Source of the DNA: Chitinophaga pinensis
GTDB taxonomy: Bacteria > Bacteroidota > Bacteroidia > Chitinophagales > CAMDFR01
Assembly (NCBI GenBank): GCA_945860705.1
Contig: CAMART010000018.1
Coordinates: 1 to 58,129, forward strand
DNA: 58,129 nucleotides
Reading direction: 5' to 3'
The notes below the pieces were generated by a model. The model was not told the DNA's origin and ran no database searches. It saw nothing but the letters and a program-made list of their open reading frames with translations. Positions 7,677 through 15,954 of this stretch are shown here, piece after piece. Position numbers and translations under genes: made by a program. Positions within the stretch are counted from its first letter, which is position 1, and each line of letters opens with the position of its first letter.

Positions 7677-8852
7677 ATGATAGAAGATAAACATAAAATA
7701 CACCTCACCGCTCGTACATTTCAGGGATTAGAAGAAGTACTAGCTCAAGAACTAGAATCAATAGGTGCCAAAGAAATTAATATTTCAAAAAGAGCTGTAG
7801 AGTTTGTAGGAGATCAAAAACTACTTTATACTGCCAATCTTGCTCTGCGTACAGCTATCAAAATAATTATGCCTATCAAGGCTTTTGAAGCAAAAGATGA
7901 AGAGACTTTTTACAAAGAAATAAAAGATATAGAGTGGGAAAAGTACCTAAGTACTAGTAGTACTTTTATGGTAGAAACTGCTGTAAAATCTGAATATTTC
8001 ACCCATTCTCAATATGTAGCTTACAAAACTAAAGATGCTATAGTAGATAGATTTAGAGAAAAATATAAAGATAGACCATCTGTAAATCTGAACTATCCGA
8101 ATCTGTACATAGATATTCGTATCAGTAGTGAAAACTGTGTAGTATCACTCAATACAAGTGGTGATCCATTATTTAAACGAGGATACAGATTAGAAACCAA
8201 TGAAGCTCCTATCAATGAAGTTTTAGCAGCAGGAATGGTATTATTGAGTGATTGGGATATGAAAATGGATTTTTTAGACCCTATGTGTGGAAGCGGTACC
8301 ATACTTTGCGAGGCGGCAATGATTGCTACCAATACAGCACCCAATCTAAAAAGAGATGATTTTGCTTTTAAAACTTGGTTTGATTTTGACCCACGACTAC
8401 TCATGGAAGTGCGCAAAGAACTAAGAGCAAAAAGAATAGATGCTACCTGTAAAATCAGAGGTACAGATATAGATAAACGAGTATTGGACAAAGCGAGTAT
8501 CAATATAGAAAAAGCAGGTATGGACGATATAGTGCTACTCAAACAAAAAGATTTTTTTGAGTATGAAAAACAAGAAAAACCGGTTTTTATTATTACCAAT
8601 CCTCCATATCAAGAACGTATGCATATAGAAGATGTAGAAGATTTTTATAAATCTATAGGCGATACATTTAAACAAAAATTTACAGATGCTACTGCATGGC
8701 TTATTAGTTCTAACGAAAATGCTATGAAAAGTATTGGGCTAAAAACATCTAGAAAAATTCCATTGTTTAATGGAAAACTCGAATGTAGATTTGTAAAGTA
8801 TGAACTATACGAAGGAACAAGAAAACACACTAAAGAAACAATAGAAGTATGA
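7677..8852 (+). CDS. rlmL: 23S rRNA m2G2445 methyltransferase RlmL (THUMP + SAM methyltransferase)
   Basis: A 391-residue protein with an N-terminal ferredoxin-like/THUMP RNA-binding region (about 5-160) and a Rossmann methyltransferase domain. SAM-binding motif I is LDPMCGSGT (200-208) and the catalytic NPPY motif is at 308-311, typical of guanine-N2 methyltransferases acting on RNA. The length fits the stand-alone RlmL half rather than the fused RlmKL of gamma-proteobacteria. Its stop overlaps the next methyltransferase's ATG by four bases (ATGA), indicating translational coupling. Confidence 0.92.
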   Translation: MIEDKHKIHLTARTFQGLEEVLAQELESIGAKEINISKRAVEFVGDQKLLYTANLALRTAIKIIMPIKAFEAKDEETFYKEIKDIEWEKYLSTSSTFMVETAVKSEYFTHSQYVAYKTKDAIVDRFREKYKDRPSVNLNYPNLYIDIRISSENCVVSLNTSGDPLFKRGYRLETNEAPINEVLAAGMVLLSDWDMKMDFLDPMCGSGTILCEAAMIATNTAPNLKRDDFAFKTWFDFDPRLLMEVRKELRAKRIDATCKIRGTDIDKRVLDKASINIEKAGMDDIVLLKQKDFFEYEKQEKPVFIITNPPYQERMHIEDVEDFYKSIGDTFKQKFTDATAWLISSNENAMKSIGLKTSRKIPLFNGKLECRFVKYELYEGTRKHTKETIEV

Positions 8853-9724
8853 TACAGTTGCTCTGTGCAAATGACTGGAAAGACTATGAACTCATAGACT
8901 GCGGTGCTTTTGAAAAACTAGAGCGCTTTGGAGATTATATACTTTCTAGACCAGAACCACAGGCTGTTTGGCAAAAATCATTGCCTGAAGCTGAATGGCA
9001 AAAATTAGCTCATGCACAATTTAAAAGAGAAAAAACTAATCCTGAAAAAGGGGTTTGGTCTTTCTTGAAAAAAATGCCGGAGCAGTGGTATGTCACTTAT
9101 AAAAATAATGGAATCGATATCAAATTTCGTTTAGGACTTACCGCATTTAAGCATGTAGGTTTGTTTCCAGAGCAAAGTGAAAATTGGAAATATATTTATA
9201 ATAAAACCAAAGAACAAACATCCCCCAAAGTACTCAATCTGTTTGCATATACTGGCGGTGCATCGCTAGTGGCAAAGCAAGCAGGAGCTGATACAGTGCA
9301 TGTAGATAGTATCAAACAAGTAGTGACTTGGAGTAGCCAAAATATGGAAGCATCCGGTCTGAATGATATTCGTTGGGTAGTAGAAGATGCGCTCAAATTT
9401 GTAAAACGTGAAGCAAAAAGAGGAAATAAATACACAGGAATAATTCTCGATCCTCCTGCGTATGGTAGAGGACCCGATGGGGAGAAATGGATACTGGAAG
9501 ATATGATAGATGAGCTGATGATGAATTGTGCTCAAATACTAGCAGATAAAAATTCATTTGTAGTATTCAATATGTATTCAATGGGTCTTTCGTATTTGAT
9601 TATGCAAAACCTAGCCTATCATCATTTTGGCGTTATCAAAAATGAAGAAATGGGTGAGCTCTATCTTCAAGATAGAAGTAAAAAGAAATTACCTTTAGGA
9701 ACTTATTTTAGATTTGAAAAATAA
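8849..9724 (+). CDS. Class I SAM-dependent methyltransferase (RlmK/RlmI-like)
   Basis: A 291-residue methyltransferase of the family that includes RlmI and the RlmK half of RlmKL, which methylate 23S rRNA. Motif I is LNLFAYTGGASL (129-140), the acidic residue after strand 2 is HVDSIKQ (151-157) and the catalytic DPPAYGRGP motif is at 201-209. No PUA domain is present; the first 125 residues are a beta-rich extension seen in RlmK-type proteins. Coupled to rlmL by a four-base overlap. Inference: together they may do the work of the fused E. coli RlmKL. The exact target base is unproven. Confidence 0.85.
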   Translation: MIQLLCANDWKDYELIDCGAFEKLERFGDYILSRPEPQAVWQKSLPEAEWQKLAHAQFKREKTNPEKGVWSFLKKMPEQWYVTYKNNGIDIKFRLGLTAFKHVGLFPEQSENWKYIYNKTKEQTSPKVLNLFAYTGGASLVAKQAGADTVHVDSIKQVVTWSSQNMEASGLNDIRWVVEDALKFVKREAKRGNKYTGIILDPPAYGRGPDGEKWILEDMIDELMMNCAQILADKNSFVVFNMYSMGLSYLIMQNLAYHHFGVIKNEEMGELYLQDRSKKKLPLGTYFRFEK

Positions 9725-9730
9725 GAAATC

Positions 9731-10759
9731 TTGAAACTATATTATAATGATAGTATCAATTTTGTGAGTAAGCTTAGTATAAAGCGTCTCATAAATATGT
9801 TCAAAGTACTAAGCTCATATTATTATTCGAGGTATACAAAAAATGCTACCCAATGGGGCATGCCATTTACTATTTCTATTGAACCTACTACCAATTGCAA
9901 CTTAGGTTGTCCTGAATGCCCAAGTGGTCTGAAAGTTTTTAGTAGAAATACTGGAAACATAGAAATGGATACCTATACAAAAATGATGGAGCAGGTTCAT
10001 CATAATCTGTTGTATCTCTATTTTTATTTTCAAGGTGAGCCCTATATGCATCCACAGTTTTTAGAGTTGGTGCGTATAGCAAAAGAAAAGAAAATATATA
10101 CGGTTACTTCTACCAATGCGCATTTTCTTACAGAGCGCAAAGCAAAAGAAACTATAGAAAGCGGATTAGATAGAATCATCATATCTATAGATGGTACTAC
10201 ACAAGAAGTATACGAAAATTATAGAAGAGGTGGCACACTCACCAAAGTGATAGACGGTGCAAAAAATTTGGTGAGATATAAAAAAGAATTAAAATCTAAA
10301 ACCCCACACATCATTATTCAGTTTTTGGTAGTAAAGCCAAATGAGCATCAAATAGAGGATATCTATAAGCTTGCTGAAGATATAGGAGTAGATGAAGTAA
10401 AATTGAAAACTGCTCAGATATATGACTATAAAGAAGGTAATGAACTAATACCAAGCATAGAAAAATATTCTAGATATAAAAAAAACAAGGAAGGATTGTA
10501 TGCATTGAAAAATAAATTGCTCAATCATTGTTGGAAACTCTGGCATAGTAGTGTGATCACTTGGGATGGATTGGTAGTGCCTTGTTGTTTTGATAAAGAT
10601 GCTACACATCAATTAGGCGATATAAAGCAAGGTACATTTTCTGAAATTTGGAATAATGAAAAGTATATGAATTTTAGAAAAAGCGTATTAAAATCTAGAA
10701 GTGAAATCGATATCTGCACCAATTGTACAGAAGGTACTGAAGTCTGGGTGGAGAGTTGA
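9731..10759 (+). CDS. Radical SAM/SPASM domain protein
   Basis: A 342-residue radical SAM enzyme. The 4Fe-4S motif is the Cx3Cx2C form CNLGCPEC (Cys56, 60 and 63), preceded by SIEPTTN. A C-terminal SPASM-type cysteine cluster (GLVVPCCFDKD and DICTNCTEG) should bind an auxiliary cluster. Domain order and length match the Bacteroidota proteins often found beside glycan or cofactor genes; the substrate is unknown. The frame starts at TTG (9731); an ATG at 9797 (MFKVLSSYYYS) is an alternative. It follows the rlmK-like stop by six bases, so it may be in the same operon. Confidence 0.88.
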   Translation: MKLYYNDSINFVSKLSIKRLINMFKVLSSYYYSRYTKNATQWGMPFTISIEPTTNCNLGCPECPSGLKVFSRNTGNIEMDTYTKMMEQVHHNLLYLYFYFQGEPYMHPQFLELVRIAKEKKIYTVTSTNAHFLTERKAKETIESGLDRIIISIDGTTQEVYENYRRGGTLTKVIDGAKNLVRYKKELKSKTPHIIIQFLVVKPNEHQIEDIYKLAEDIGVDEVKLKTAQIYDYKEGNELIPSIEKYSRYKKNKEGLYALKNKLLNHCWKLWHSSVITWDGLVVPCCFDKDATHQLGDIKQGTFSEIWNNEKYMNFRKSVLKSRSEIDICTNCTEGTEVWVES

Positions 10760-10796
10760 GGAAATAAAATTTACATAGAAAGACACTCGTCTAATC

Positions 10797-10821
10797 ATAC
10801 AATTTATTAAATCTATTGTAT
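10797..10821. promoter_or_regulatory. Inverted repeat ATACAAT-N11-ATTGTAT before the stress cassette
   Basis: Perfect 7-bp arms at 10797-10803 and 10815-10821, 66 bases upstream of the YtxH gene. The half-site ATTGTATAA also builds the much longer inverted repeat at 12526-12570 in front of csbD. It could be an operator shared by both units, or an AT-rich hairpin by chance. Confidence 0.35.
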
Positions 10822-10886
10822 AACATTTCTCATAGTATAACATAGACCTTTGTTGTATTAATTAATCAATATAAAATATAGATATC

Positions 10887-11165
10887 ATGAGTAATGGAAA
10901 AGTATTATTAGGCATTTTGGCTGGAGTAGCAGCAGGTGCAACTATGGGCATTTTATTCGCACCAGATAAAGGTTCGGTAACTAGAAAGAAAATTTCAGAT
11001 AAAGGAGAAGATTATGCAGAAGAATTAGGAGATAAATTCAATGAATTTATGGCTGTGATTTCCAATCAATTTGAATCAGTAAAATCAGAGGCTATCAAAA
11101 TCTCTGAAAATGGTAAAGTAAAAGCTGTAGATATGTTAAGTGAAGTTAGTGCTTCTTTAAAATAA
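10887..11165 (+). CDS. YtxH domain protein
   Basis: A 92-residue protein with the YtxH signature: a single Gly-rich transmembrane segment (VLLGILAGVAAGATMGILFAP) followed by DKGSVTRKKISDKG and an amphipathic helix. YtxH-type proteins are general-stress proteins of unknown mechanism in Bacillus and are common in Bacteroidota. First gene of a run of small envelope and stress genes on the plus strand, four bases before the next one. Confidence 0.88.
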   Translation: MSNGKVLLGILAGVAAGATMGILFAPDKGSVTRKKISDKGEDYAEELGDKFNEFMAVISNQFESVKSEAIKISENGKVKAVDMLSEVSASLK

Positions 11166-11169
11166 AGAA

Positions 11170-11511
11170 ATGGAATATACCACTATCCCTTTAGAAGAAG
11201 TAAGACTAAAAATAGAAAACTATAGTAAAACTTCGTATGAACTTGCTAATTTAAAATCGTTGAAAGCTACTGCAATAGTAGCTTCAACTTTTATTGTATA
11301 TGCTATTTTATTTTTGACTATCAGTATTTCATTATCGGTTTTTTTTATTGGAATAGCTTTTTGGCTAGGTGAAATATTAGGTAAAAATTATTATGGTTTT
11401 TATATTGTTGCAGCTTTTTTCTTAGTCATATTTTTATTTATACTGGTTTTTTTAAGAAAAAAAATCAAAGAATCTGTAGTTAAATATATTTTTAAATTGA
11501 TACTAGCATGA
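11170..11511 (+). CDS. Holin-X/phage-holin-family-like membrane protein
   Basis: A 113-residue protein with a cytoplasmic N-terminal helix (EEVRLKIENYSKTSYELANLKSLKATA) and two transmembrane segments (about 35-60 and 72-95), ending in a basic tail. This is the layout of the putative Actinobacterial Holin-X/phage-holin-family proteins that travel with YtxH and similar stress proteins; they are not thought to be true phage holins. It overlaps the following gene by four bases. Confidence 0.75.
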   Translation: MEYTTIPLEEVRLKIENYSKTSYELANLKSLKATAIVASTFIVYAILFLTISISLSVFFIGIAFWLGEILGKNYYGFYIVAAFFLVIFLFILVFLRKKIKESVVKYIFKLILA

Positions 11512-11882
11512 TGCAAACTATACAAGAAATAGACGCTGCTATTATTCAATTAGAATCTAAAAAAATAGAGGACGAATCGGATTTAAAAAATCAACTTGAG
11601 CTCACATTTGAAAAGCTTCAACCTGTAAATATTCTAAAAAGTACCTTAGAAGAAATTCAAAATTCTAATGATGTAAAAATAAATTTAGCACAGATAGCTA
11701 TAGCATATACAAATAATATTTTATCTAAAAAAATAGTAACATCAACTAAAGATAAACCTATGTATCAGCTTGGTGCTATAGCTTTATTATCAAGATGTAC
11801 AAAACTAGCAAATGAAAATCCAGAATGGATAGTAGCTACAGCTGTAGTTTTATTTCGAAAAATATTTACTTCAAAAAAATAA
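11508..11882 (+). CDS. Hypothetical protein of the YtxH cassette
   Basis: A 124-residue protein of unknown family, coupled to the holin-like gene by an ATGA overlap. It has a charged, mostly helical N-terminal half (IDAAIIQLESKKIEDES...) and a C-terminal Ala/Val-rich segment (WIVATAVVLFRKIF) that may sit in or at the membrane. The position after YtxH and Holin-X genes is one in which small partner proteins often occur. No function can be assigned. Confidence 0.75.
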   Translation: MMQTIQEIDAAIIQLESKKIEDESDLKNQLELTFEKLQPVNILKSTLEEIQNSNDVKINLAQIAIAYTNNILSKKIVTSTKDKPMYQLGAIALLSRCTKLANENPEWIVATAVVLFRKIFTSKK

Positions 11883-11894
11883 ATTTAATCCCAT

Positions 11895-12500
11895 ATGAAT
11901 ACGAAAAAATATTTGACATTTAGTATAGCAATCTTTTGTATGATTTTAATGTCACAATCTAGTTCTACTGATAAAAAAGAATTGAATACTGATTTAAAAA
12001 CAAAACCATCAAATCAAACAGATACCATAATTATATTAGATAGCAATAAAACAAATAATGAAATGAATAACGAGATGAATAATGAAGATACTGATATCGT
12101 TGTAGAAAGTAGCATGTCAGTAAATTCACCCTTAGTAGAAAATCTTAGCATTCATGTGAGTTTATTGAAAGCTATACCATCAGTGTTGAATATTACCATA
12201 TATGGAACTAACAACGAATTCCCAAGTACCAGTGATTATCTTAAAACATATAAATTTAAAATAAATAGTAGTAAATATACCGCTGTGCTTAAAGGTGTAA
12301 AATACGGTACCTATGCAATAGCTATGTATCAAGATGAAAATAATAGTGGACAAATCAACAAAAACATTTTAGGTGTTCCTACTGAGAGATATGGATTCTC
12401 ACAAAACTATGTGCCTAAAATAAGTGCACCATCATTTGATGATTGTAAATTTATTTTTAGTAAAAAATCATCTGCTATTAGTGTACAAATGATTCCTTGA
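11895..12500 (+). CDS. DUF2141 domain secreted protein
   Basis: A 201-residue protein with a signal-like N-terminus (KYLTFSIAIFCMILMSQSSS), a low-complexity Asn/Met/Glu linker (NNEMNNEMNNED around 55-70) and a C-terminal DUF2141 domain (about 85-201). The domain core is visible: YGTYAIAMYQDENNSGQINK, then LGVPTERYGFSQN, which matches the family's D-N-(G)-K-(D) and G-P-E-G-(F/Y)-G-S pattern. DUF2141 proteins are common exported proteins in Bacteroidota with no known role. The short internal repeat (AATGAAATGAATAACGAGATG) reflects codon-level slippage. Confidence 0.82.
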   Translation: MNTKKYLTFSIAIFCMILMSQSSSTDKKELNTDLKTKPSNQTDTIIILDSNKTNNEMNNEMNNEDTDIVVESSMSVNSPLVENLSIHVSLLKAIPSVLNITIYGTNNEFPSTSDYLKTYKFKINSSKYTAVLKGVKYGTYAIAMYQDENNSGQINKNILGVPTERYGFSQNYVPKISAPSFDDCKFIFSKKSSAISVQMIP

Positions 12501-12525
12501 TTTTAATTAATCATATAATTTAATC

Positions 12526-12570
12526 ATATAATTGTATAATGTATTTGAGCAATATATTATACAATTATAT
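12526..12570. promoter_or_regulatory. 15-bp perfect inverted repeat upstream of csbD
   Basis: Arms 12526-12540 (ATATAATTGTATAAT) and 12556-12570 are perfect reverse complements around a 15-base loop, followed at 12572-12587 by a second palindrome ATGGTA-ATTC-TACCAT. They lie between the DUF2141 gene and csbD. Either an end-of-transcript hairpin or an operator; the half-site ATTGTATAA is shared with the inverted repeat at 10797-10821. Confidence 0.55.
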
Positions 12571-12605
12571 CATGGTAATTCTACCATAAATAAATCTTAA
12601 ATATA

Positions 12606-12791
12606 ATGAATACTACAGAACTAAAAGGCAACTGGAACGAACAAAAAGGCAAATTAAAAGTAAAATTTGCACAATTAACTGATGACGATTTACTATTCGC
12701 AGAAGGTAAAAAAGACGAAATGATGGGAAGACTTCAAAAAAAACTTGGTAAAACCAAAGAAGAACTTTTTGATATTATTTCAAAACTATAA
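12606..12791 (+). CDS. csbD: CsbD family stress protein
   Basis: A 61-residue CsbD-like protein. It has the family's pattern: ELKGNWNEQKGKLKVKFAQLTDDDLLFAEGKKDEMMGRLQKKLGKTKEE, a small charged helical bundle. CsbD proteins are induced under general stress in many bacteria and their molecular role is unknown. It begins 106 bases after the DUF2141 gene, behind a strong inverted repeat, so it may have its own promoter. Confidence 0.92.
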   Translation: MNTTELKGNWNEQKGKLKVKFAQLTDDDLLFAEGKKDEMMGRLQKKLGKTKEELFDIISKL

Positions 12792-12852
12792 TTAATAAAC
12801 AACGAAACGAAACTTATTATAAGTATAGTCTAGTATTAAAAAACAAAAAAAT

Positions 12853-13239
12853 ATGAAAAAATTAATTTTAATTCTTCTAGTTGCTGTAAGTTTTGCTTCA
12901 TGCAAAAAAACTACAGAAGCAATTACATTATTAGGTAAATGGGAAGTGGATAGTTACTCCGAAAATGGCACAGATAAAACGACCATTTTTAAAGCATCAT
13001 ACACAAATTATCTTTTAACATTTGATGCTTCAAATAATTATATCGAGACATATACAATAGCAGGTGTAAATGTTACCAATGCAGGTTCATGGAAAATGAC
13101 CAATGGAGGAGATGATTTTGAGTTTACAAATCAAGCAGATAATAGCAAACGTTTTTTTCATGTAATTGAAATCAATCCAGCATCTGCGAGTATATCTGAA
13201 GATGGCGGTACTAAAGAATATCATTTACTTAAAAAATAA
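12853..13239 (+). CDS. Lipocalin-like small lipoprotein
   Basis: A 128-residue lipoprotein (signal MKKLILILLVAVSFASC, Cys17). The mature part begins with ITLLGKWEVDSYSENG and continues as an all-beta pattern with a conserved Gly-Lys-Trp, typical of lipocalin-like proteins of Bacteroidota that form a small ligand-binding barrel. Ligand unknown. Part of the stress cassette. Confidence 0.8.
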   Translation: MKKLILILLVAVSFASCKKTTEAITLLGKWEVDSYSENGTDKTTIFKASYTNYLLTFDASNNYIETYTIAGVNVTNAGSWKMTNGGDDFEFTNQADNSKRFFHVIEINPASASISEDGGTKEYHLLKK

Positions 13240-13244
13240 TCAAA

Positions 13245-13403
13245 ATGGGAAATATATTATATGTAATCGCTGTTATTTTAGTTATACTATGGGCAGTTGG
13301 TATGTTTAGTTATCATGTAGGTGGTATCATACATATACTTTTAGTATTTGCAATTATTGCAATTCTCCTTAGAGTGATTAAAGGTCAAAAATTAAATTCT
13401 TAA
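13245..13403 (+). CDS. lmo0937-family small membrane protein
   Basis: A 52-residue open frame from ATG at 13245 to TAA at 13401-13403. It encodes two hydrophobic segments (ILYVIAVILVILWAVGMF and IIHILLVFAIIAILLRVI) separated by SYHVGG. This matches the lmo0937/DUF5670 family of tiny membrane proteins, whose first helix ends in WAIG/WAVG-(F)-x-GG-x-IHILLV. Such genes are often missed because of size. It lies five bases after the lipocalin-like gene. Confidence 0.88.
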   Translation: MGNILYVIAVILVILWAVGMFSYHVGGIIHILLVFAIIAILLRVIKGQKLNS

Positions 13404-13421
13404 ATTTTTAAATTAATAATA

Positions 13422-13622
13422 ATGAAAAAAATCACATTAATATTAATTGGTATCATAGCGGTATCATTTACATTTACCTCTTGTTCAAGTTGTCAAGTTT
13501 GTACAAAAGCTTCTTCAAATGAAGTGCGAGTATGCGAAAAAGATTTTGATAGTAATACAGAATATGGCTTCACAATTGATACATATAAAGCTCTGGGATA
13601 TAAATGTAAAGCAAGTATCTAA
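13422..13622 (+). CDS. Small Cys-rich lipoprotein
   Basis: A 66-residue protein with a lipoprotein signal ending FTSC (Cys21). The mature part of about 45 residues contains five more cysteines after the lipobox Cys (SSCQVCTKAS..., VRVCEKD, GYKCKAS), suggesting disulphides or metal binding. No family recognised. Similar tiny Cys-containing lipoproteins are frequent in Bacteroidota. It fits the operon by orientation and spacing. Confidence 0.7.
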   Translation: MKKITLILIGIIAVSFTFTSCSSCQVCTKASSNEVRVCEKDFDSNTEYGFTIDTYKALGYKCKASI

Positions 13623-13657
13623 ATAAATTTATAAACTAAAAAATCAATTAAATACAA

Positions 13658-14095
13658 ATGAAAAAAACAATATTATATATAGCGTTAAGTACTATTAGTA
13701 TATCGCTATTTTTATCTTCTTGCGAATCGAAAGCTAAAAAAGTTGAAGAAGCTACTGTGAATGTAGAAGAAGCAAAGAATGATTTGAAAGATGCAAAAGC
13801 TGAATTAAATGCAGAATATCCAACTTTTAAATCTGATGCAGAAATAAGAATAGCTGAGAATGAAACTAGAATAGCAGAATTAAGAGCTATCTTAAATAAG
13901 CCTGGAAAATTACCATTAGATCCGCTTCGTAAAAAAGAAATAGATGATTTAGAAGAAAGAAATGCTCAACTAAAAAATCGTCTATATGGTTATGAAAATG
14001 AAAGAACTGATTGGATAAATTTTAAAAATGAGTTCAATCGCGATATGGATGAAATGGGTGAAGCATTTAAAAATTTAGGTAAAAAAAAACCTTAA
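13658..14095 (+). CDS. Coiled-coil lipoprotein (stress cassette)
   Basis: A 145-residue lipoprotein (signal ending FLSSC, Cys22). The mature protein is almost entirely charged helix: an Ala/Glu/Lys heptad region (KKVEEATVNVEEAKNDLKDA), then ENETRIAELRAILNKPGK and DLEERNAQLKNRLYGYENER. It resembles the sll1863-type stress-response helical proteins I recall from Bacteroidota; that match is from memory. Last gene of the cassette, ended by the hairpin at 14127-14154. Confidence 0.75.
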   Translation: MKKTILYIALSTISISLFLSSCESKAKKVEEATVNVEEAKNDLKDAKAELNAEYPTFKSDAEIRIAENETRIAELRAILNKPGKLPLDPLRKKEIDDLEERNAQLKNRLYGYENERTDWINFKNEFNRDMDEMGEAFKNLGKKKP

Positions 14096-14126
14096 GTAAT
14101 CTGTCTAACATAGGTTTCTTAGTTTG

Positions 14127-14154
14127 GGCGGCAAGAATATTGTCGCCTTTTTTT
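14127..14154 (+). terminator. Intrinsic terminator of the stress cassette
   Basis: An eight-base-pair stem (GGCGGCAA with TTGTCGCC, including one G-T pair) around loop GAATA, followed by seven Ts. It ends the plus-strand cassette and overlaps the last bases of the convergent universal-stress gene. Confidence 0.88.
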
Positions 14155-15031
14155 ATTCTCCTATATTATTATTTGGTTTGAGACTGAGCACTGGTATACG
14201 TTCATTTTCAATAATGATACGTTCTTCGCTCTGTAAGAATAATTGATCAAAACTTTTTGCTTTTTTGCTCATGATTACAATTAAATCAGCTCGGTTTCTA
14301 ATGCTATAATCAACTATATCTATTGCAATATCTACAGAGTGAAGTAGATTAGTTTCTACTTCTAATCCATGTTGTTGTAGGTCTGTACAAACATTTTTTA
14401 GGGTTCGTTTAAGTTCATCTACATTTTCAAGGGGTCCAGCATCATCTGCTATAGCCAATACATGTATAGAAGCACCATATGCTATGGCAAGGTTTTTTGT
14501 ATATTCTACTTTGTCTGTAGTTGAGTCATCTTCTATATCTATAGGGAGTACTATGCATTTTAGCTCTTTCTTAGTGTTATTTACGTGTATCGTGATGATA
14601 GGAATATCACATACTTCTACAGTTCGGCAAGTATTACTGCCCAATACATATCTTTTTACGCCGTTTACAAAGCCTTTTACATTATCAGAAGTGGCCATTA
14701 TTACCAAATTTGCACCTATTTGATTGGCTATATTTTGGATACTTTTATGCACTTTTCCAGTCGAAACCAGAATTGTAAACCCGATTTTTTCCAAATCCGT
14801 GAACTTTTCCTTCACTTTGTCGAGTCGTTCATCTATAGATTTATAGAGATCTTCATGACCTTTTATAGGTAAAATTAGGTCATGATTACTATCAAATAAG
14901 TCTTCTCTTACATGGAGCAACACCAATTCTGCATTGGTTTTCACGCCTATAAGGTTAGAATATATCAAAGCCTGAATGGAGGCTTCTGAAAAATCCGTAG
15001 GGATTAAAATTTTGGTAATATTATTTAGCAT
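14153..15031 (-). CDS. Universal stress protein, tandem UspA domains
   Basis: A 292-residue protein with two UspA-type domains (about 1-148 and 155-287). The first opens with ITKILIPTDFSEASIQALIYS and carries LVIMATSDNVKGFVNG...VLGSNTCRTVEVCDIPII; the second repeats the hydrophobic strands but its ATP-binding Gly pattern is degraded (LIVIMSKKAKSFDQLFLQSEE). Tandem Usp proteins are common in Bacteroidota and bind nucleotides to tune stress survival. Convergent with the CsbD cassette, divergent from the phosphorylase gene. Confidence 0.9.
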   Translation of the reverse strand: MLNNITKILIPTDFSEASIQALIYSNLIGVKTNAELVLLHVREDLFDSNHDLILPIKGHEDLYKSIDERLDKVKEKFTDLEKIGFTILVSTGKVHKSIQNIANQIGANLVIMATSDNVKGFVNGVKRYVLGSNTCRTVEVCDIPIITIHVNNTKKELKCIVLPIDIEDDSTTDKVEYTKNLAIAYGASIHVLAIADDAGPLENVDELKRTLKNVCTDLQQHGLEVETNLLHSVDIAIDIVDYSIRNRADLIVIMSKKAKSFDQLFLQSEERIIIENERIPVLSLKPNNNIGE

Positions 15032-15073
15032 ATAACAATATGCAAATATTACTTATTTTTATGAAAAAAATAA

Positions 15074-15949
15074 ATGAATCGTATACCTGAATCAGAATTA
15101 ATTTTAAATGCGGATGGAAGCATCTATCATTTGAACATCAGACCCGAAATGTTGGCAGATACAATTATCACTGTTGGCGACCCCGAAAGAGTAGCTGAGG
15201 TGAGCAAATACTTCGATACTATAGAGCATATAGTAGCCAAAAGAGAGTTCGTGACTCATACTGGTTATATCAATAATAAAAGGCTTACAGTCATTTCTAC
15301 TGGTATAGGTACTGATAATATTGATATAGTTTTCAATGAGCTCGATGCTTGTGCCAATATAGATTTTGATACTCGAATGCCCCGAACCAATAAAAAATCA
15401 CTAGATATCATACGAATTGGTACTTCTGGGTCACTTCAAGAGGATTTAGGCTTGGACGAAATTGTCTGTTCTACTCATGGAATAGGATTGGATAATCTAG
15501 CAAATTATTATTTTTTAGAAAATGATGTGGAGGAAACGTATATCATCGAAAAATTTAAAAAAGAGGTGCTGAATAGTCCTTTCACCTCATCGCCATATAT
15601 ATCCAAAGGTTCAGATAAATTGATGCAAAAAATAAATACTTCCTATAAAAAAGGAATCACGCTTACTTGCCCAGGTTTTTATGGTCCGCAAGGAAGACAG
15701 CTTCGATTAGCTCCACGATTCAAAAATCTAAATAGTAATGCTACTAAATTTTCTTTTGAACAACATAGAGTCACCAATTTTGAAATGGAAACTGCGGGTA
15801 TTTATGCTATGGGAGAGCTTTTGGGACATAGATGTTTGTCTATTAGTGTGATTATGGCTCATCGTATTTTCAATACTTTTAGTAAGACTCCTGCACAGTC
15901 TATTCAAAAAATGATAGAAGAAATACTCGAAAAAGTATCACATTTGTAA
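15074..15949 (+). CDS. Nucleoside phosphorylase (PNP/UDP family)
   Basis: A 291-residue member of the purine/uridine phosphorylase family. Visible landmarks: ITVGDPERVAEVSKYF near the N-terminus (phosphate and ribose binding), RIGTSGSLQEDLGLDEIV (central Gly-rich loop) and NFEMETAGIYAMGELLGH near 236-253, where the Glu-Met-Glu binds ribose. It cleaves nucleosides with phosphate to give base and sugar-1-phosphate, for salvage. The base preference (uridine or purine) is not certain. Stop and radA start are five bases apart. Confidence 0.88.
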   Translation: MNRIPESELILNADGSIYHLNIRPEMLADTIITVGDPERVAEVSKYFDTIEHIVAKREFVTHTGYINNKRLTVISTGIGTDNIDIVFNELDACANIDFDTRMPRTNKKSLDIIRIGTSGSLQEDLGLDEIVCSTHGIGLDNLANYYFLENDVEETYIIEKFKKEVLNSPFTSSPYISKGSDKLMQKINTSYKKGITLTCPGFYGPQGRQLRLAPRFKNLNSNATKFSFEQHRVTNFEMETAGIYAMGELLGHRCLSISVIMAHRIFNTFSKTPAQSIQKMIEEILEKVSHL

Positions 15950-15954
15950 TACAT

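Noticed and set aside
11170-11511. Phage holin
   Set aside because: The protein resembles the Holin-X/phage-holin-family stress proteins and no other phage gene is near.
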